64,000 bases of DNA, from assembly GCF_001434145.1 (NCBI RefSeq), contig NZ_AZED01000014.1, positions 434,001 through 498,000 of the forward strand, given 5' to 3'. How positions within the stretch are numbered: position 1 is the first letter of the stretch; each line of letters opens with the position of its first letter. The DNA is from Lentilactobacillus otakiensis DSM 19908 = JCM 15040 (lineage in GTDB: Bacteria > Bacillota > Bacilli > Lactobacillales > Lactobacillaceae). Made by a program: the position numbers and the translations under genes. The notes under the pieces were generated by a model. The model was not told the DNA's origin. It worked only from the letters and a program-made list of their open reading frames with translations, and did not search any database. Shown in pieces: positions 9,053 to 18,164 of this stretch.

Positions 9053-10744
9053 TTACATTGCGTCTGGTGCCTTAACACCCAGCAAGTTGAGTGATTCTTT
9101 AAGCACGATTGAAACTGCCTTGACCAATGACAAACGAGCTGCCAATTGATCATCTTCAACCAAAATCTTTGAATGCGCATAATATTTATTGAAGGCTTTG
9201 GCCAATCTCAATGAGTATTTAGCAACTTCTGAAGGTTCAAAGTCTTTGCAGGCGCTCTTGACTACATCAGGGAAGTCTTTCAAAGCAGTAACGGTCTCCC
9301 AAGCTGCAGGATCATCCAATCTCTTGTTAGCGCCTTGAAGATCGATATCGCCAGCTTTTCTCAAGATACTTTCTGCACGAGCGTGAGAGTATTGAACGTA
9401 AGGACCAGTTTCACCTTCAAAACGAAGTTGATCTTCCAAGACAAAGTCAATATTGTTGGTTCGTTCATTCTTCAAATCACCGAAGATAATTGCCCCAACT
9501 CCAACTTCTTTAGCAACTTCGTCCTTGTTAGGCAAATCAGGGTTCTTGGCTTCAATCTGCTTTTTAGCGAGATCAATGGCATCATCCAAAACCTTATCCA
9601 ACAAAATGATCCGGCCTGAACGGGTTGATAATTTTTTACCATTAACGGTAATCAAGCCAAATGGAATGTGATGCAGGTTCTCGGCTGATGGGAGGCCCAT
9701 TTCAAGCAAAACGGCCTTCAATTGCTGGAAGTAGTACGTCTGTTCTGCACCCACAACGTACAGGTTCATTGCTGGCTTGTAAGTTCGGTCACGGTAAATC
9801 GCGGTCGCGATGTCACGGGTGATGTATAAAGTGGCACCATCACTCTTCAAGATCAAAGCAGGATTCAAATTGTATTTATCGAGTTTAACAACTTGGGCAC
9901 CTTGTGATTCAACCAATAGGCCCTTGTCCTTCAAGATTTGAATACCTTCATCCATCTTATCGTTGTAGAAGGCTTCACCATTGTAAGTATCGAAAGTAAC
10001 GCCTAATTTTTTGTAAATCTTGTTGAATGATTCCAATGATACTTTGCGGAACCATTTCCAAAGAAAGACTTCTTCTTTGTTGCCATCTTCAAGTTTCTTG
10101 AAGGTTTCACGGGCCTCATCATCCAACTCAGGATGTTCTTTGTCCTCCACATGGAACTTAACGTAGTACTTCACCAGGTTATTGATTGGGTCTTTCTTGA
10201 CGTCCTCTTCATTACCCCACTTCTTGTAGGCAACGATTAATTTACCAAATTGAGTTCCCCAGTCACCTAAATGGTTATCTTTGATTGGATGGTAACCGTT
10301 CTTAACCAACAATTTGGCAATTGAATTACCAATAACAGTTGAGCGCAAATGACCCATGGAAATTGGTTTGGCAATGTTAGGTGATGACATGTCGATTGGG
10401 ACATTGCCACCCTTACCGTTGTCGTTTTGACCATATGCTGAACCTTCTTCGAGGACTTCGTTTAAAATTTCGTTACTGAAGTTCCCCTTATCCAAGAAAA
10501 AGTTCAAATAAGCACCCTTAGCTTCAACTTTTTCATATGAAGATTGATCAATCTTGCTGACCAACTCTTCAGCAATTGCGTTTGGTGCCTTATGGAAAAC
10601 TTTAGCCAATGAGAATGCTGGAAAGGCCAGATCACCCATGGCAAGAGTCTTTGGCTTTTCAAGCTTTTCATAAACCTCAGCTGATGATAATTCGTCATTC
10701 AAGACGCTTAAAATTGAGTTCGTAACTTGTGCTTTGTAGTCCAT
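9053..10744 (-). CDS. argS: Arginyl-tRNA synthetase
   Basis: The 563-residue class I aminoacyl-tRNA synthetase charges tRNA-Arg with arginine. It has the ArgS N-terminal additional domain, then the HIGH-type motif in SPNIAKPISMGHLRST near residue 125. The later segment GKKLSTRSGR is in the KMSKS position. The C-terminal DALR anticodon-binding domain includes YVQYSHARAESIL. I place the start at 10744, because the more upstream ATG (10759) lies inside the ribosome-binding site itself (ATGGAGGGAAC). A T-box leader with terminator sits directly upstream, so expression should rise when uncharged tRNA-Arg accumulates. Confidence 0.96.
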   Translation of the reverse strand: MDYKAQVTNSILSVLNDELSSAEVYEKLEKPKTLAMGDLAFPAFSLAKVFHKAPNAIAEELVSKIDQSSYEKVEAKGAYLNFFLDKGNFSNEILNEVLEEGSAYGQNDNGKGGNVPIDMSSPNIAKPISMGHLRSTVIGNSIAKLLVKNGYHPIKDNHLGDWGTQFGKLIVAYKKWGNEEDVKKDPINNLVKYYVKFHVEDKEHPELDDEARETFKKLEDGNKEEVFLWKWFRKVSLESFNKIYKKLGVTFDTYNGEAFYNDKMDEGIQILKDKGLLVESQGAQVVKLDKYNLNPALILKSDGATLYITRDIATAIYRDRTYKPAMNLYVVGAEQTYYFQQLKAVLLEMGLPSAENLHHIPFGLITVNGKKLSTRSGRIILLDKVLDDAIDLAKKQIEAKNPDLPNKDEVAKEVGVGAIIFGDLKNERTNNIDFVLEDQLRFEGETGPYVQYSHARAESILRKAGDIDLQGANKRLDDPAAWETVTALKDFPDVVKSACKDFEPSEVAKYSLRLAKAFNKYYAHSKILVEDDQLAARLSLVKAVSIVLKESLNLLGVKAPDAM

Positions 10745-10770
10745 TAATGTTCCCTCCATCTATAAATATA

Positions 10771-10985
10771 CAAAAAAACTCTTACAAAATAATTGTAAGA
10801 GACGAGTAAACCCGCGGTACCACTCTATTTGATAAAAATATCCGCTCAAAGTATTAAATTAATATTCTAAAAAGCGCGCTTCGCTGACTAAATATTCCGG
10901 CTTTCACCATCCCGGAATCGCTGAACATTCAGTAACCAGCTACTGTTCTTTCATCATTGAATATTTATAACGTTCAATGTGTATA
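10771..10985 (-). promoter_or_regulatory. T-box leader of argS
   Basis: The minus strand carries the T-box core GTGGTACCGCGGG at about 10809-10824. A terminator hairpin CTCTTACAATTATTTTGTAAGAG with a T run follows at 10771-10801. A base helix of stem I can form from AATATTC and GAATATT. Next to its 3' arm lies GAAGCGCGC, in which CGC would be an arginine specifier. That specifier reading is tentative because I could not fold the RNA. Confidence 0.9.
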
Positions 10986-11052
10986 ATAACTTGTCGACCC
11001 AGTATGTGTCAACATTTATTACCACAACCTAGTGCTTTAAAAACCAGCACTA

Positions 11053-11123
11053 AGCGGGTAACGGGAATCGGACCCGCGACGCAAGCTTGGGAAGCTTGTG
11101 TTTTACCACTAAACTATACCCGC
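11053..11123 (-). tRNA. tRNA-Gly (anticodon CCC)
   Basis: Read on the minus strand, the 71-nt sequence folds as a cloverleaf. The acceptor arms are GCGGGTA and TACCCGC, and the anticodon stem CAAGC/GCTTG encloses the loop TTCCCAA, giving anticodon CCC. The T arm contains GGTCCGATTCC. The CCA end is not encoded. Confidence 0.93.
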
Positions 11124-11248
11124 ATAGCAAAGACAATTATATCATTTTAAATTATCTTTGTCATAAAGATTTGAAATGTCTAAAGAAATCTGGAAAAGAT
11201 TGCTTTTTGAATTCAAAATACTGATACTTAACTTAAGAGGTGATTTGG

Positions 11249-11587
11249 ATGTGGATTATTTTAAACTACAGTTGTTGGGCAATCCTGTTCATTAATTTTA
11301 TCTGGGGATTAACCAGATCAATGAAGAAGCACGTCATTGACTCCATGATGATTGCCAGATTGTTCTATTGGATAATCGTGATCAGTCAAGTTGTCATTGC
11401 ACTGCGCTCATTTCACCGACATCCATTATTGGTCGTTATTGGCGCGATCATCACGTTGATGGTGATTGCACTGACAGAAACCGCGTATGGACGAAAACAG
11501 GATGTCAATTACAGCCCCAAATTACTCTGGTTGTTAGTCATTGCGACACCAATTGCAGTTTGCATTCAAACCTTAGTCAACTATTAA
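11249..11587 (+). CDS. YisL-family (DUF1516) small membrane protein
   Basis: The 112-residue protein has four predicted membrane segments and a conserved-looking tail (LTETAYGRKQ, then a final helix). Size and pattern match the UPF0344/YisL family, whose function is unknown. ATG 11249 is preceded by AGAGG at 11236-11240; the GTG at 11240 overlaps that site and was rejected. The gene converges on the aspartate racemase gene, and its terminator overlaps the last codons of both genes. Confidence 0.7.
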   Translation: MWIILNYSCWAILFINFIWGLTRSMKKHVIDSMMIARLFYWIIVISQVVIALRSFHRHPLLVVIGAIITLMVIALTETAYGRKQDVNYSPKLLWLLVIATPIAVCIQTLVNY

Positions 11588-11607
11588 ATTAGTTGACTAT
11601 TTTTTTG
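11574..11607 (+). terminator. Terminator overlapping two convergent stop codons
   Basis: TAGTCAAC and GTTGACTA pair around a 10-nt loop and are followed by a run of T. The hairpin contains the stop of the plus-strand gene (11585-11587) and the stop of the minus-strand racemase gene (11597-11599). Confidence 0.75.
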
Positions 11608-12310
11608 CGCGTTTAGCCTCCGCCAATTCAATACATTTATCAGCCAAAACAGTCTGAGCATCAATGACCGGATAATCATGGTCACCAGCACGCTGCTGAG
11701 CGACCGAGAGTTCGGTGCAACCCAAAATCACAATGTCGCATTTTAAAGTTTCAACCATTTGTGAAAGAATCAGATGATACAATCCTTCATCTACATAGTT
11801 TTTGGCTTTAATATCATCATAAATTAACGTCATTGTCTGATCGGCAATCTTATCAGTTGGTTTAACCAGTTCGTAACCAGCATCGATAATTTCATTGTCG
11901 TAAATTTTATCGTGCAAAGTTCCCTCTGTTGCAATTAAGCCAACTCGTTTGGCATTGGGTGCATAATCTTTGATTGCCGCAACTGTTTCCTTTGGCATAT
12001 GCAAGATCGGAATATCAGTGAGCTTTTGCAGATCATCGTAAAAGTAATGCGCAGTGTTGCAAGGTATGGCAAAGAATTCCGGATGCAGTTCACTTTGCTG
12101 CTGGATGTCTTGAGACAATGGGATAAACGGATTTGGTTTGGAGTGATCCAAAATATAATCCGTTCGATCAGGAATTGTTGCATGATTAACTAAAATATAG
12201 TTCAGATATTCCTGATCGCTCTCTGCGTGTGTTCGCTCATTTAAAATGTGGATGAAGGTTTCAGTGGCTTCTGTGCCCATTCCGCCAATTATTGTGAAGA
12301 AATTTTTCAA
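11597..12310 (-). CDS. racD: Aspartate racemase (Asp/Glu racemase family)
   Basis: The 237-residue cytoplasmic enzyme belongs to the cofactor-independent Asp/Glu racemases. Both catalytic cysteines are present, in FAIPCNTAHYF (near residue 83) and VILGCTELSV (near residue 197), and the N-terminal GGMGTEAT loop is typical. It would make D-aspartate from L-aspartate. The gene lies 13 bp after an ATP-grasp ligase resembling D-aspartate ligase and is last in an operon with murE and asnB. That context makes D-Asp for the peptidoglycan cross-bridge the probable use, rather than D-Glu. The exact substrate is inferred from context. Confidence 0.85.
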   Translation of the reverse strand: MKNFFTIIGGMGTEATETFIHILNERTHAESDQEYLNYILVNHATIPDRTDYILDHSKPNPFIPLSQDIQQQSELHPEFFAIPCNTAHYFYDDLQKLTDIPILHMPKETVAAIKDYAPNAKRVGLIATEGTLHDKIYDNEIIDAGYELVKPTDKIADQTMTLIYDDIKAKNYVDEGLYHLILSQMVETLKCDIVILGCTELSVAQQRAGDHDYPVIDAQTVLADKCIELAEAKRAKK

Positions 12311-12323
12311 CTAAATCAGTCCC

Positions 12324-13574
12324 TTATTTTTCGACAAAGTACTTACTAAAACTCTTAGCATAATTGTGCATCATCCACTTATATAATGCAAAACGTTTGA
12401 TATTTTTGTCTTTAGCATACCAGAAAGTGTCGCCGTAACGGCCCTCACTGATCATTTCCATGGCCTGTTTTTTAGCATCATTGTCTTTAGCATACTTTTC
12501 GAAAATCTTAGGTGTCACACCCAACCAAAGGAAGTATTGACTCTGATCCTTGTTGGCGTAGAGTGTTGGCTTGTCTTTTAGTGAGTCAAAAACATAATCT
12601 TGAACTACCCAGTCAGCTAATTTGTGTCCGTTTAAAGTCACAAAGAAGCTACTGCGGCCCGTTCTGAGATTAATTTCAAACAATTTGTAGGAATTATCTC
12701 GGTTATCAAACTTAATATCAAAGTTGGCATAGCCGTGGAAATTGATTTCTTCCAAGAACGTCTGCACTTTGTTATAAATGTCCTGATTAAATTCAGGAAT
12801 GATTGCGACATAATTGCCAATCGCGGCTGGTGCGGGATCTTCCAACAGTGGGTGCCCAAGACACATCAATTTTACCTGATGATTCTTATCAACATACACA
12901 TTTAGCGTCCGCATATTGCTGTCGTCGCCTGGAATAAAATCTTGAAGAATGAAATCGGACGTATACCCGTTATCATAACTCTTGGCCACGACATCTTTGA
13001 ATTCGGCGTCACTTTTGATGATAAAGGCCTTCTTACGCCCTTCAAAGTGAATATCAAGCCATTCAACACTGTTTGCGGGCTTTAAGGCTACCGGATAGCC
13101 AAATGGCTGTTCAATCGCTTCACCGGACTCATACATCGCCTTAGAGATAATCTTCGTCTTTGGGTATGGTAAGTCATATTGATCACACATCTTGTAGAAA
13201 TTTTCTTTGTCATTTAACTTCTTAATCAAATCATAATCAACATAAGGACAAATGAAAACATCCTCTAATTCAGCTTTGTGTTTGGAAATCAGTTCGGCAT
13301 ATCCGTCCCCACAACCAATTAAAATGACTGGTTCTTTGTGATCGGCATAACGTGCTTTGATTTTCTTCATGGTATTGATCCAAACCGGATCCTCACTGAA
13401 TCCAGGAATCAATTCCAGATCAACAATTTTAGTAAATCGAGTGGGTGCCAATTGAGTTTGAGCAAACGCTTTGACAGGCTTGCCATAAACTTCGTACAAA
13501 CTTCTGGCCATCCCATAAGCATTGAAGTCACTTCCCAGAAGAACCGGGGTAAAATCTAATTGTTTATTTTCCAT
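12324..13574 (-). CDS. ATP-grasp carboxylate-amine ligase, probable D-aspartate ligase
   Basis: The 416-residue protein has the ATP-grasp arrangement, with an N-terminal pre-ATP-grasp region (VLLGSDFNAYGMARSL), ATP-binding blocks near GYPVALKPANS, and metal-binding residues in NFDIKFDNRDNSYKLFEINLR-like sequence (residues about 280-305). Length and layout resemble D-aspartate ligases (Asl of Enterococcus faecium, about 420 residues), which attach the beta-carboxyl of D-Asp to the Lys side chain of the UDP-MurNAc-pentapeptide. It lies 2 bp after murE and 13 bp before the aspartate racemase gene. The substrate is inferred from gene order. Confidence 0.78.
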   Translation of the reverse strand: MENKQLDFTPVLLGSDFNAYGMARSLYEVYGKPVKAFAQTQLAPTRFTKIVDLELIPGFSEDPVWINTMKKIKARYADHKEPVILIGCGDGYAELISKHKAELEDVFICPYVDYDLIKKLNDKENFYKMCDQYDLPYPKTKIISKAMYESGEAIEQPFGYPVALKPANSVEWLDIHFEGRKKAFIIKSDAEFKDVVAKSYDNGYTSDFILQDFIPGDDSNMRTLNVYVDKNHQVKLMCLGHPLLEDPAPAAIGNYVAIIPEFNQDIYNKVQTFLEEINFHGYANFDIKFDNRDNSYKLFEINLRTGRSSFFVTLNGHKLADWVVQDYVFDSLKDKPTLYANKDQSQYFLWLGVTPKIFEKYAKDNDAKKQAMEMISEGRYGDTFWYAKDKNIKRFALYKWMMHNYAKSFSKYFVEK

Positions 13575-13576
13575 TG

Positions 13577-15121
13577 TTATAGTCCTTTCACGAGATTTTT
13601 GACAATCGCAGCGTCACCTTCATAAGGGACGTTTTTTCCATTAATCTTTTGATACGGATCGTGTCCCTTGCCGGCAACAACTACCAAATCACCCTTTTGA
13701 CTTTCGGTAACTGCCTTGGTGATGGCTGTCTTACGGTCAGGAATATACGTGGTGGCCACTCGTGAAGTGTCAATGTGATCGGCAATCTCTTTAGCAATCT
13801 GTTTTGGATCTTCAGTTGCGGGATCGTCGGTGGTCAGATAGGCCTGATCAGCAGACTCATCAATCGCTTTGCCAAGGCCTTCACGCCGGTCAATTCCCTT
13901 ATCACCGGTACTCCCAGTGATGACCGTCACTTTACCAGTGGGCGCCTGCTTTTTCAGAAAATCCAGCACCGAATGTAAACTGCCATAGTTGTGGGCATAG
14001 TCCACGTAAACGGTTCCGTGGGTCTTGGTTTGATAAATCTCCATTCGACCTGGGACGGTTGTGTTTGCCAGGCCATATTCAATTTCAGTTGGTTTGGCGC
14101 CCATTAAAGCACTGGTAATGGCTGCGGCGACGGCATTGCCTTCGTTGTAATCACCGGGGATACCGATTTTATACACGCCATCAATTTTAAGGGCCTTAGC
14201 CTTTTCGGTTTTAGCAGTGATTTGGATCTGGTTTTCAGTCAGAGAATCGGCCAATGAGCGATACTCAATATCCACTGGGAAATCGGTTTCCTGGTTCTTG
14301 CTGGCTCGGCCATAAATAAAGATGTTTTCTGGCTGGGTGGTTGTCTTAGCAGCATAAAAAATATCGGTCAAATGAGTGCCATCGGCGTTTAAAATGCAAA
14401 TATTTGAGTTAACTAACAGTTGTTCCTTACAGTGCAAGTAATCAGCGAAAGTTGGGTGTTCATTTCGACCAATGTGATCTGGTGAAATATTCAGGAAAAC
14501 TCCCACGTCATAATGCAGGCCGTAAACCCGATTTTTTTTGTAGGCCTGTGATGAAACTTCCATTACTAAATGACTCATACCGTTTTCAACGGCTTGGTGC
14601 ATATTAGTGAATAAATCTAATGATTCCGGAGTGGTTAAATTTGATTTAACAACATCTTTACTTGTAAGCCCAACAACCGTGTTAATGGTTGATGACAAGG
14701 CAACCCTTCGGTCATAAGTTTGATCCAGAATGGCTTTGGTAAAGTAAGCTGAGGTCGTTTTTCCTTTCGTTCCGGTGTATGCGATGGTCGGTAATTTATC
14801 TTGTGGAAACCCAAAAAATGCCGCACTTACGAGCGACATTGCTTTTTGGATATTTGTAACGATAAACCCGGGGATGGCTGCATTGCGATATGCCTTTTCC
14901 GACATGTAAGCAGTGGCACCATTCTTTTGGGCATCATCGAGATACGCCGGTTTGAAGTTTCCTTTACAGAAAAACAAACAGTTATCAGTTACCAACTTAG
15001 AGTTATATGCAATCTGGTCAAAACGATGACTTGAGCTGCTAAATTGACTTTCAAGCAATAAATTATGTTCATTGAGTAATACTAAAACCTCAGCAACAGT
15101 AATTTGTGCCAATTTGTGCAC
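13577..15121 (-). CDS. murE: UDP-N-acetylmuramoyl-tripeptide synthetase MurE (probably L-lysine-adding)
   Basis: The 514-residue cytoplasmic ligase adds the third stem-peptide residue to UDP-MurNAc-L-Ala-D-Glu. The ATP site is YTGTKGKTTSAYF near residue 115. The substrate-selecting motif reads DDPATEDP near residue 410. Diaminopimelate-adding enzymes have DNPR there, while Lys-adding enzymes replace the Arg, so lysine is the likely substrate. The order murE, D-Asp ligase, aspartate racemase, with asnB just upstream, supports an L-Lys/D-Asp wall. The closing box TVITGSTGDKGIDRR is also typical. Confidence 0.9.
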   Translation of the reverse strand: MHKLAQITVAEVLVLLNEHNLLLESQFSSSSHRFDQIAYNSKLVTDNCLFFCKGNFKPAYLDDAQKNGATAYMSEKAYRNAAIPGFIVTNIQKAMSLVSAAFFGFPQDKLPTIAYTGTKGKTTSAYFTKAILDQTYDRRVALSSTINTVVGLTSKDVVKSNLTTPESLDLFTNMHQAVENGMSHLVMEVSSQAYKKNRVYGLHYDVGVFLNISPDHIGRNEHPTFADYLHCKEQLLVNSNICILNADGTHLTDIFYAAKTTTQPENIFIYGRASKNQETDFPVDIEYRSLADSLTENQIQITAKTEKAKALKIDGVYKIGIPGDYNEGNAVAAAITSALMGAKPTEIEYGLANTTVPGRMEIYQTKTHGTVYVDYAHNYGSLHSVLDFLKKQAPTGKVTVITGSTGDKGIDRREGLGKAIDESADQAYLTTDDPATEDPKQIAKEIADHIDTSRVATTYIPDRKTAITKAVTESQKGDLVVVAGKGHDPYQKINGKNVPYEGDAAIVKNLVKGL

Positions 15122-15141
15122 CTTCCATTCTTTGCATATTT

Positions 15142-17022
15142 CTAAATCTGGGTCCGATGTACCAAGCTAACTGTATTTTCAGTGGTATCTTCTGGGAAGT
15201 AAACTTGGTACCAGAGGATAAACGTGTAGATCGTAAAGATCTTCTGCATGTTGGATTTACCTTCAGCATGTTCCTTCAAAAGACGGTCAAGTTCATTGGT
15301 ATTGAAGAACTTCTGACCAGTATCTGAATGGAAAGCTTTAACGATCCGTTCATGATACTTGGGATCGTTGATCCAGCTGGCAATTGGAGATGGGAAGCCT
15401 AATTTTTCTTTAAGCGCGGTCTTCTTAGGCATTTCTCGTTCTGCAGAAGTCCGCAAGGCAATTTTAGTCTCATTTGGTGTGATCCGTGTCTTAACAGGCA
15501 TCGTTTCAGCGAATTTGGCCACTTCTTTATCAACAAATGGTACTCGAACTTCGAGTGAGTTACACATACTCATTCGATCTGCTTTGTGCAAAATATCGAA
15601 TGGCAACCAGGTATTGATATCAAAGTATTCCATCTGAGTCATTTCATCTTTGCCCTTCACATCATCAAAAATGTGTTTAGTATAGGCACCTGAGTCAGTG
15701 TTGATAGATGGATCCTTTAAAACCCGATTCCGATCATCATAATTAAAGACGTAGTTCACTCGGTAATAACGCTCGCTAAGCGGCTGAGCTCCACGAACTA
15801 AGAAACGTTTGCCATGGAACCGTGGTAAGCGTTTGGCAACTGCTGCCAAGCCCTTACGAACCGGTTTGGGTACGTATTTTTGATAACGATCAAATGGAAT
15901 GGCTTCCAGGTAAGTATTGTAACCACCGAAGAATTCATCGGCACCTTCACCTGATAAGGCAACTTTGACATGTTTGGAAGTATCTTTTGACAAGTAATAC
16001 AGTTGGATGGCAGCCGGGTTCGACAATGGCTCATCCATGTAATACATCATGGTTGGCAGGAAGTTGAAGTAGTCATCCCCATTCATATAAATTGGGGTAT
16101 TCTTCTGATTAATCGTCTTGGCAAACTCTGTTGACCATGCCAGTTCACTATATTTAGAATGGTGGAATCCAATTGAAAATGATTGAATTGGCTTTAATTT
16201 AGCAGCTTCATTCAAAACATAACTTGAATCAATCCCACTTGATAAGAAACTACCAACTTCAACATCGGCAATCATATGGGCCTTAACTGAATCGTCAACC
16301 AACTTGCCAATCTTGTCGGCATCACCTTCAACGGTCTGGCTGTTATCAATATGGTCATAGTTGAATTTGTAGTAACGGTGAGTTTCAGTTTTACCATTCT
16401 TGTGTAAGAAATATTGACCCGGCAAGAGTTTGTAGACGTTCTTAAACATGGTTTCTCTGGACGGAATAAATTCAAAACTTAAGTGAATAGGCAATAAGCG
16501 CAGATTCAGTTCCTTATTGAAATTAGGGTGCTCCAAAAATGCTTTTATTTCAGATCCCCAAAGGAAAGTATCGCCATCATCATAGTAATAAAGAGGCTTA
16601 ATTCCAAAGTGATCACGGGCACCAAAGACTTCATTGTTTTTCTTATCATAGATAACGAAGGCAAACATCCCCCGAAGTTTGTCCAATAATGCTGGGCCCC
16701 ATTCTTCGTAGCCATAAACCAAAACTTCTGAATCAACATCAGTCTTGAATACATAGCCTAAATCGCGGAGTTCTTCACGAATTTCTTTATAATTGTATAT
16801 TTCACCATTAAAAGTCAGTACCTTAGTCTGGTCAGCATTAAACATCGGCTGACGGCCATGTGCTAAATCAATGATTGAAAGTCGACGAAATCCCATCGAA
16901 ACATTGTCGTCGGAAAAATAAGCTTCGTCGTCGGGGCCACGATGCTTGATCCGATCAGCCATGCTGTTAATGGTACCTTCTGGAACATCTTTTTGGTTAA
17001 CGTAACCAACAAATCCGCACAT
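15142..17022 (-). CDS. asnB: Glutamine-dependent asparagine synthase (AsnB/AsnH type)
   Basis: The 626-residue amidotransferase has the nucleophilic Cys at position 2 (MCGFVGYV), the glutaminase signature KHRGPDDEAY, and the ATP-pyrophosphatase loop SFLSSGIDSS near residue 260. Classical AsnB makes asparagine from aspartate. In Lactococcus lactis the related AsnH amidates the D-Asp of the cross-bridge, and in Lactobacillus plantarum AsnB1 amidates diaminopimelate. Here it heads the murE/D-Asp ligase/racemase unit, so amidation of the cross-bridge D-Asp is a serious alternative. The gene ends 20 bp before murE. Confidence 0.9.
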   Translation of the reverse strand: MCGFVGYVNQKDVPEGTINSMADRIKHRGPDDEAYFSDDNVSMGFRRLSIIDLAHGRQPMFNADQTKVLTFNGEIYNYKEIREELRDLGYVFKTDVDSEVLVYGYEEWGPALLDKLRGMFAFVIYDKKNNEVFGARDHFGIKPLYYYDDGDTFLWGSEIKAFLEHPNFNKELNLRLLPIHLSFEFIPSRETMFKNVYKLLPGQYFLHKNGKTETHRYYKFNYDHIDNSQTVEGDADKIGKLVDDSVKAHMIADVEVGSFLSSGIDSSYVLNEAAKLKPIQSFSIGFHHSKYSELAWSTEFAKTINQKNTPIYMNGDDYFNFLPTMMYYMDEPLSNPAAIQLYYLSKDTSKHVKVALSGEGADEFFGGYNTYLEAIPFDRYQKYVPKPVRKGLAAVAKRLPRFHGKRFLVRGAQPLSERYYRVNYVFNYDDRNRVLKDPSINTDSGAYTKHIFDDVKGKDEMTQMEYFDINTWLPFDILHKADRMSMCNSLEVRVPFVDKEVAKFAETMPVKTRITPNETKIALRTSAEREMPKKTALKEKLGFPSPIASWINDPKYHERIVKAFHSDTGQKFFNTNELDRLLKEHAEGKSNMQKIFTIYTFILWYQVYFPEDTTENTVSLVHRTQI

Positions 17023-17235
17023 ATTTTATACCCCTTTTATTAAATCTTCTTGGTTAGTCTTGAAATTAATAACGTTTTATATTTTATCAGATTAAAGCCC
17101 TTGCTACCAGTAGTATAAACCTTTCTTAAAAAACAGCGACTCACAGCAAATTAAAACACTTTCGAATTTTATTTTACCATTCTTTTAAGTTATACTTGAT
17201 TTATAGAAGCAAATGCATTGAAGGGAGAGATACAA

Positions 17236-17469
17236 ATGGATGAGATCGTATTTTTCAACCCAGGAGATTCAATTGGCAACTTTCATGATCATAACGAGGC
17301 AGTAAAGACTGCTCAGATTTACAAAGAAAAAGAACAAAACAAAAAGGTGCTTGTCGTTCACGGTGTTGATAATAAGAATTTCGACATCTTTATGGCCGAT
17401 GACATTATCAGTCACGACAATGAGAAGAATGCGATTCAGAAGCCTTATAAGATTTCTGACCGAATTTAA
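17236..17469 (+). CDS. Small cytoplasmic protein of unknown function
   Basis: The 77-residue acidic, soluble protein has no membrane segment. It contains a short strand KKVLVVHGVDNKNFDIFMADDIISH and otherwise no motif I recognise. ATG 17236 follows AAGGGAGAG at 17221-17229; a TTG further upstream was rejected because the ribosome-binding site lies after it. A putative -10 (TATACT near 17190) precedes it. It ends just before a very long two-way terminator and stands alone on this strand. I cannot assign a function. Confidence 0.7.
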   Translation: MDEIVFFNPGDSIGNFHDHNEAVKTAQIYKEKEQNKKVLVVHGVDNKNFDIFMADDIISHDNEKNAIQKPYKISDRI

Positions 17470-17475
17470 TCAGTT

Positions 17476-17535
17476 AACAAACAAAACGGTTCAGCATTAT
17501 CTTAATTGAGATAATGCTGAACCGTTTTGTTTGTT
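17476..17535. terminator. Bidirectional terminator with 27-bp perfect stem
   Basis: Two 27-nt arms beginning AACAAACAAAACGGTTC match without mismatch around the 6-nt loop TAATTG. The hairpin separates the convergent small gene and the universal stress gene. Confidence 0.9.
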
Positions 17536-17540
17536 CAACC

Positions 17541-17981
17541 TTAAGCTTTCGTGTTCACAACCAAAACCTTAGTCGTTGCATTTCGTACAACAAATGCGGT
17601 CGTTGATCCAATCAATAAACGGTTGATTGCGTCGACACCTGATTTACCAATCACGATGAGATCGACATCGTGCTCGTCTGGATAGACATGCGCAATGATG
17701 TTCTTCGGATTACCAATGTCAATCGATGTTTCGTACTTAACACCTTGTGAATCAACATACTTTTTTGCTTCATTAATGATGTTCTCGGCAATTTGATGCT
17801 GATCGTCATACATGCTTGGTGGCATCCCTGCAGCACCTGCACCATAGTAGAAGTTGGTGTTATTGATAACAGTAATTAAATTTAGTGTAGAGTCAAACTG
17901 TTTTGCTAATTTGCAAGCTTCTTCCAAAGCTTGTTGAGAATTTTTACTTCCATCCAACGGAACTAAAATGTGTTCATACAT
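17541..17981 (-). CDS. Universal stress protein UspA family
   Basis: The 146-residue single-domain Usp has the opening ILVPLDGSKNSQQALEEA and the closing nucleotide-binding loop VIGKSGVDAINRLLIGSTTAFVV-like sequence (residues about 110-133), with the G-2x-G-9x-G-S/T pattern that suggests ATP binding. It is soluble. The ATG at 17981 is chosen because AAAGGGTG lies 5-12 bases upstream; the GTG three codons earlier is inside that site. A second Usp is encoded at 38646. Its role in stress resistance is family knowledge only. Confidence 0.88.
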   Translation of the reverse strand: MYEHILVPLDGSKNSQQALEEACKLAKQFDSTLNLITVINNTNFYYGAGAAGMPPSMYDDQHQIAENIINEAKKYVDSQGVKYETSIDIGNPKNIIAHVYPDEHDVDLIVIGKSGVDAINRLLIGSTTAFVVRNATTKVLVVNTKA

Positions 17982-18164
17982 AGCTATCACCCTTTCGTGT
18001 AAGCGTAATCATTAACCTCTACACCATCATAATGCAACGTTTATTAGTAAAAAGCAATTAATAAGTTTAAAGATATAATTTAAATCACACGGCTTGCAAA
18101 GCATGTCCTCATTGACACTTAAAAACGTCCAACAACTGTTATGTATTGCCGTTTGTTATAATAA

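Noticed and set aside
17023-17235. Possible small RNA or T-box before asnB
   Set aside because: No T-box core, no convincing hairpin with T run; it looks like a divergent promoter region.
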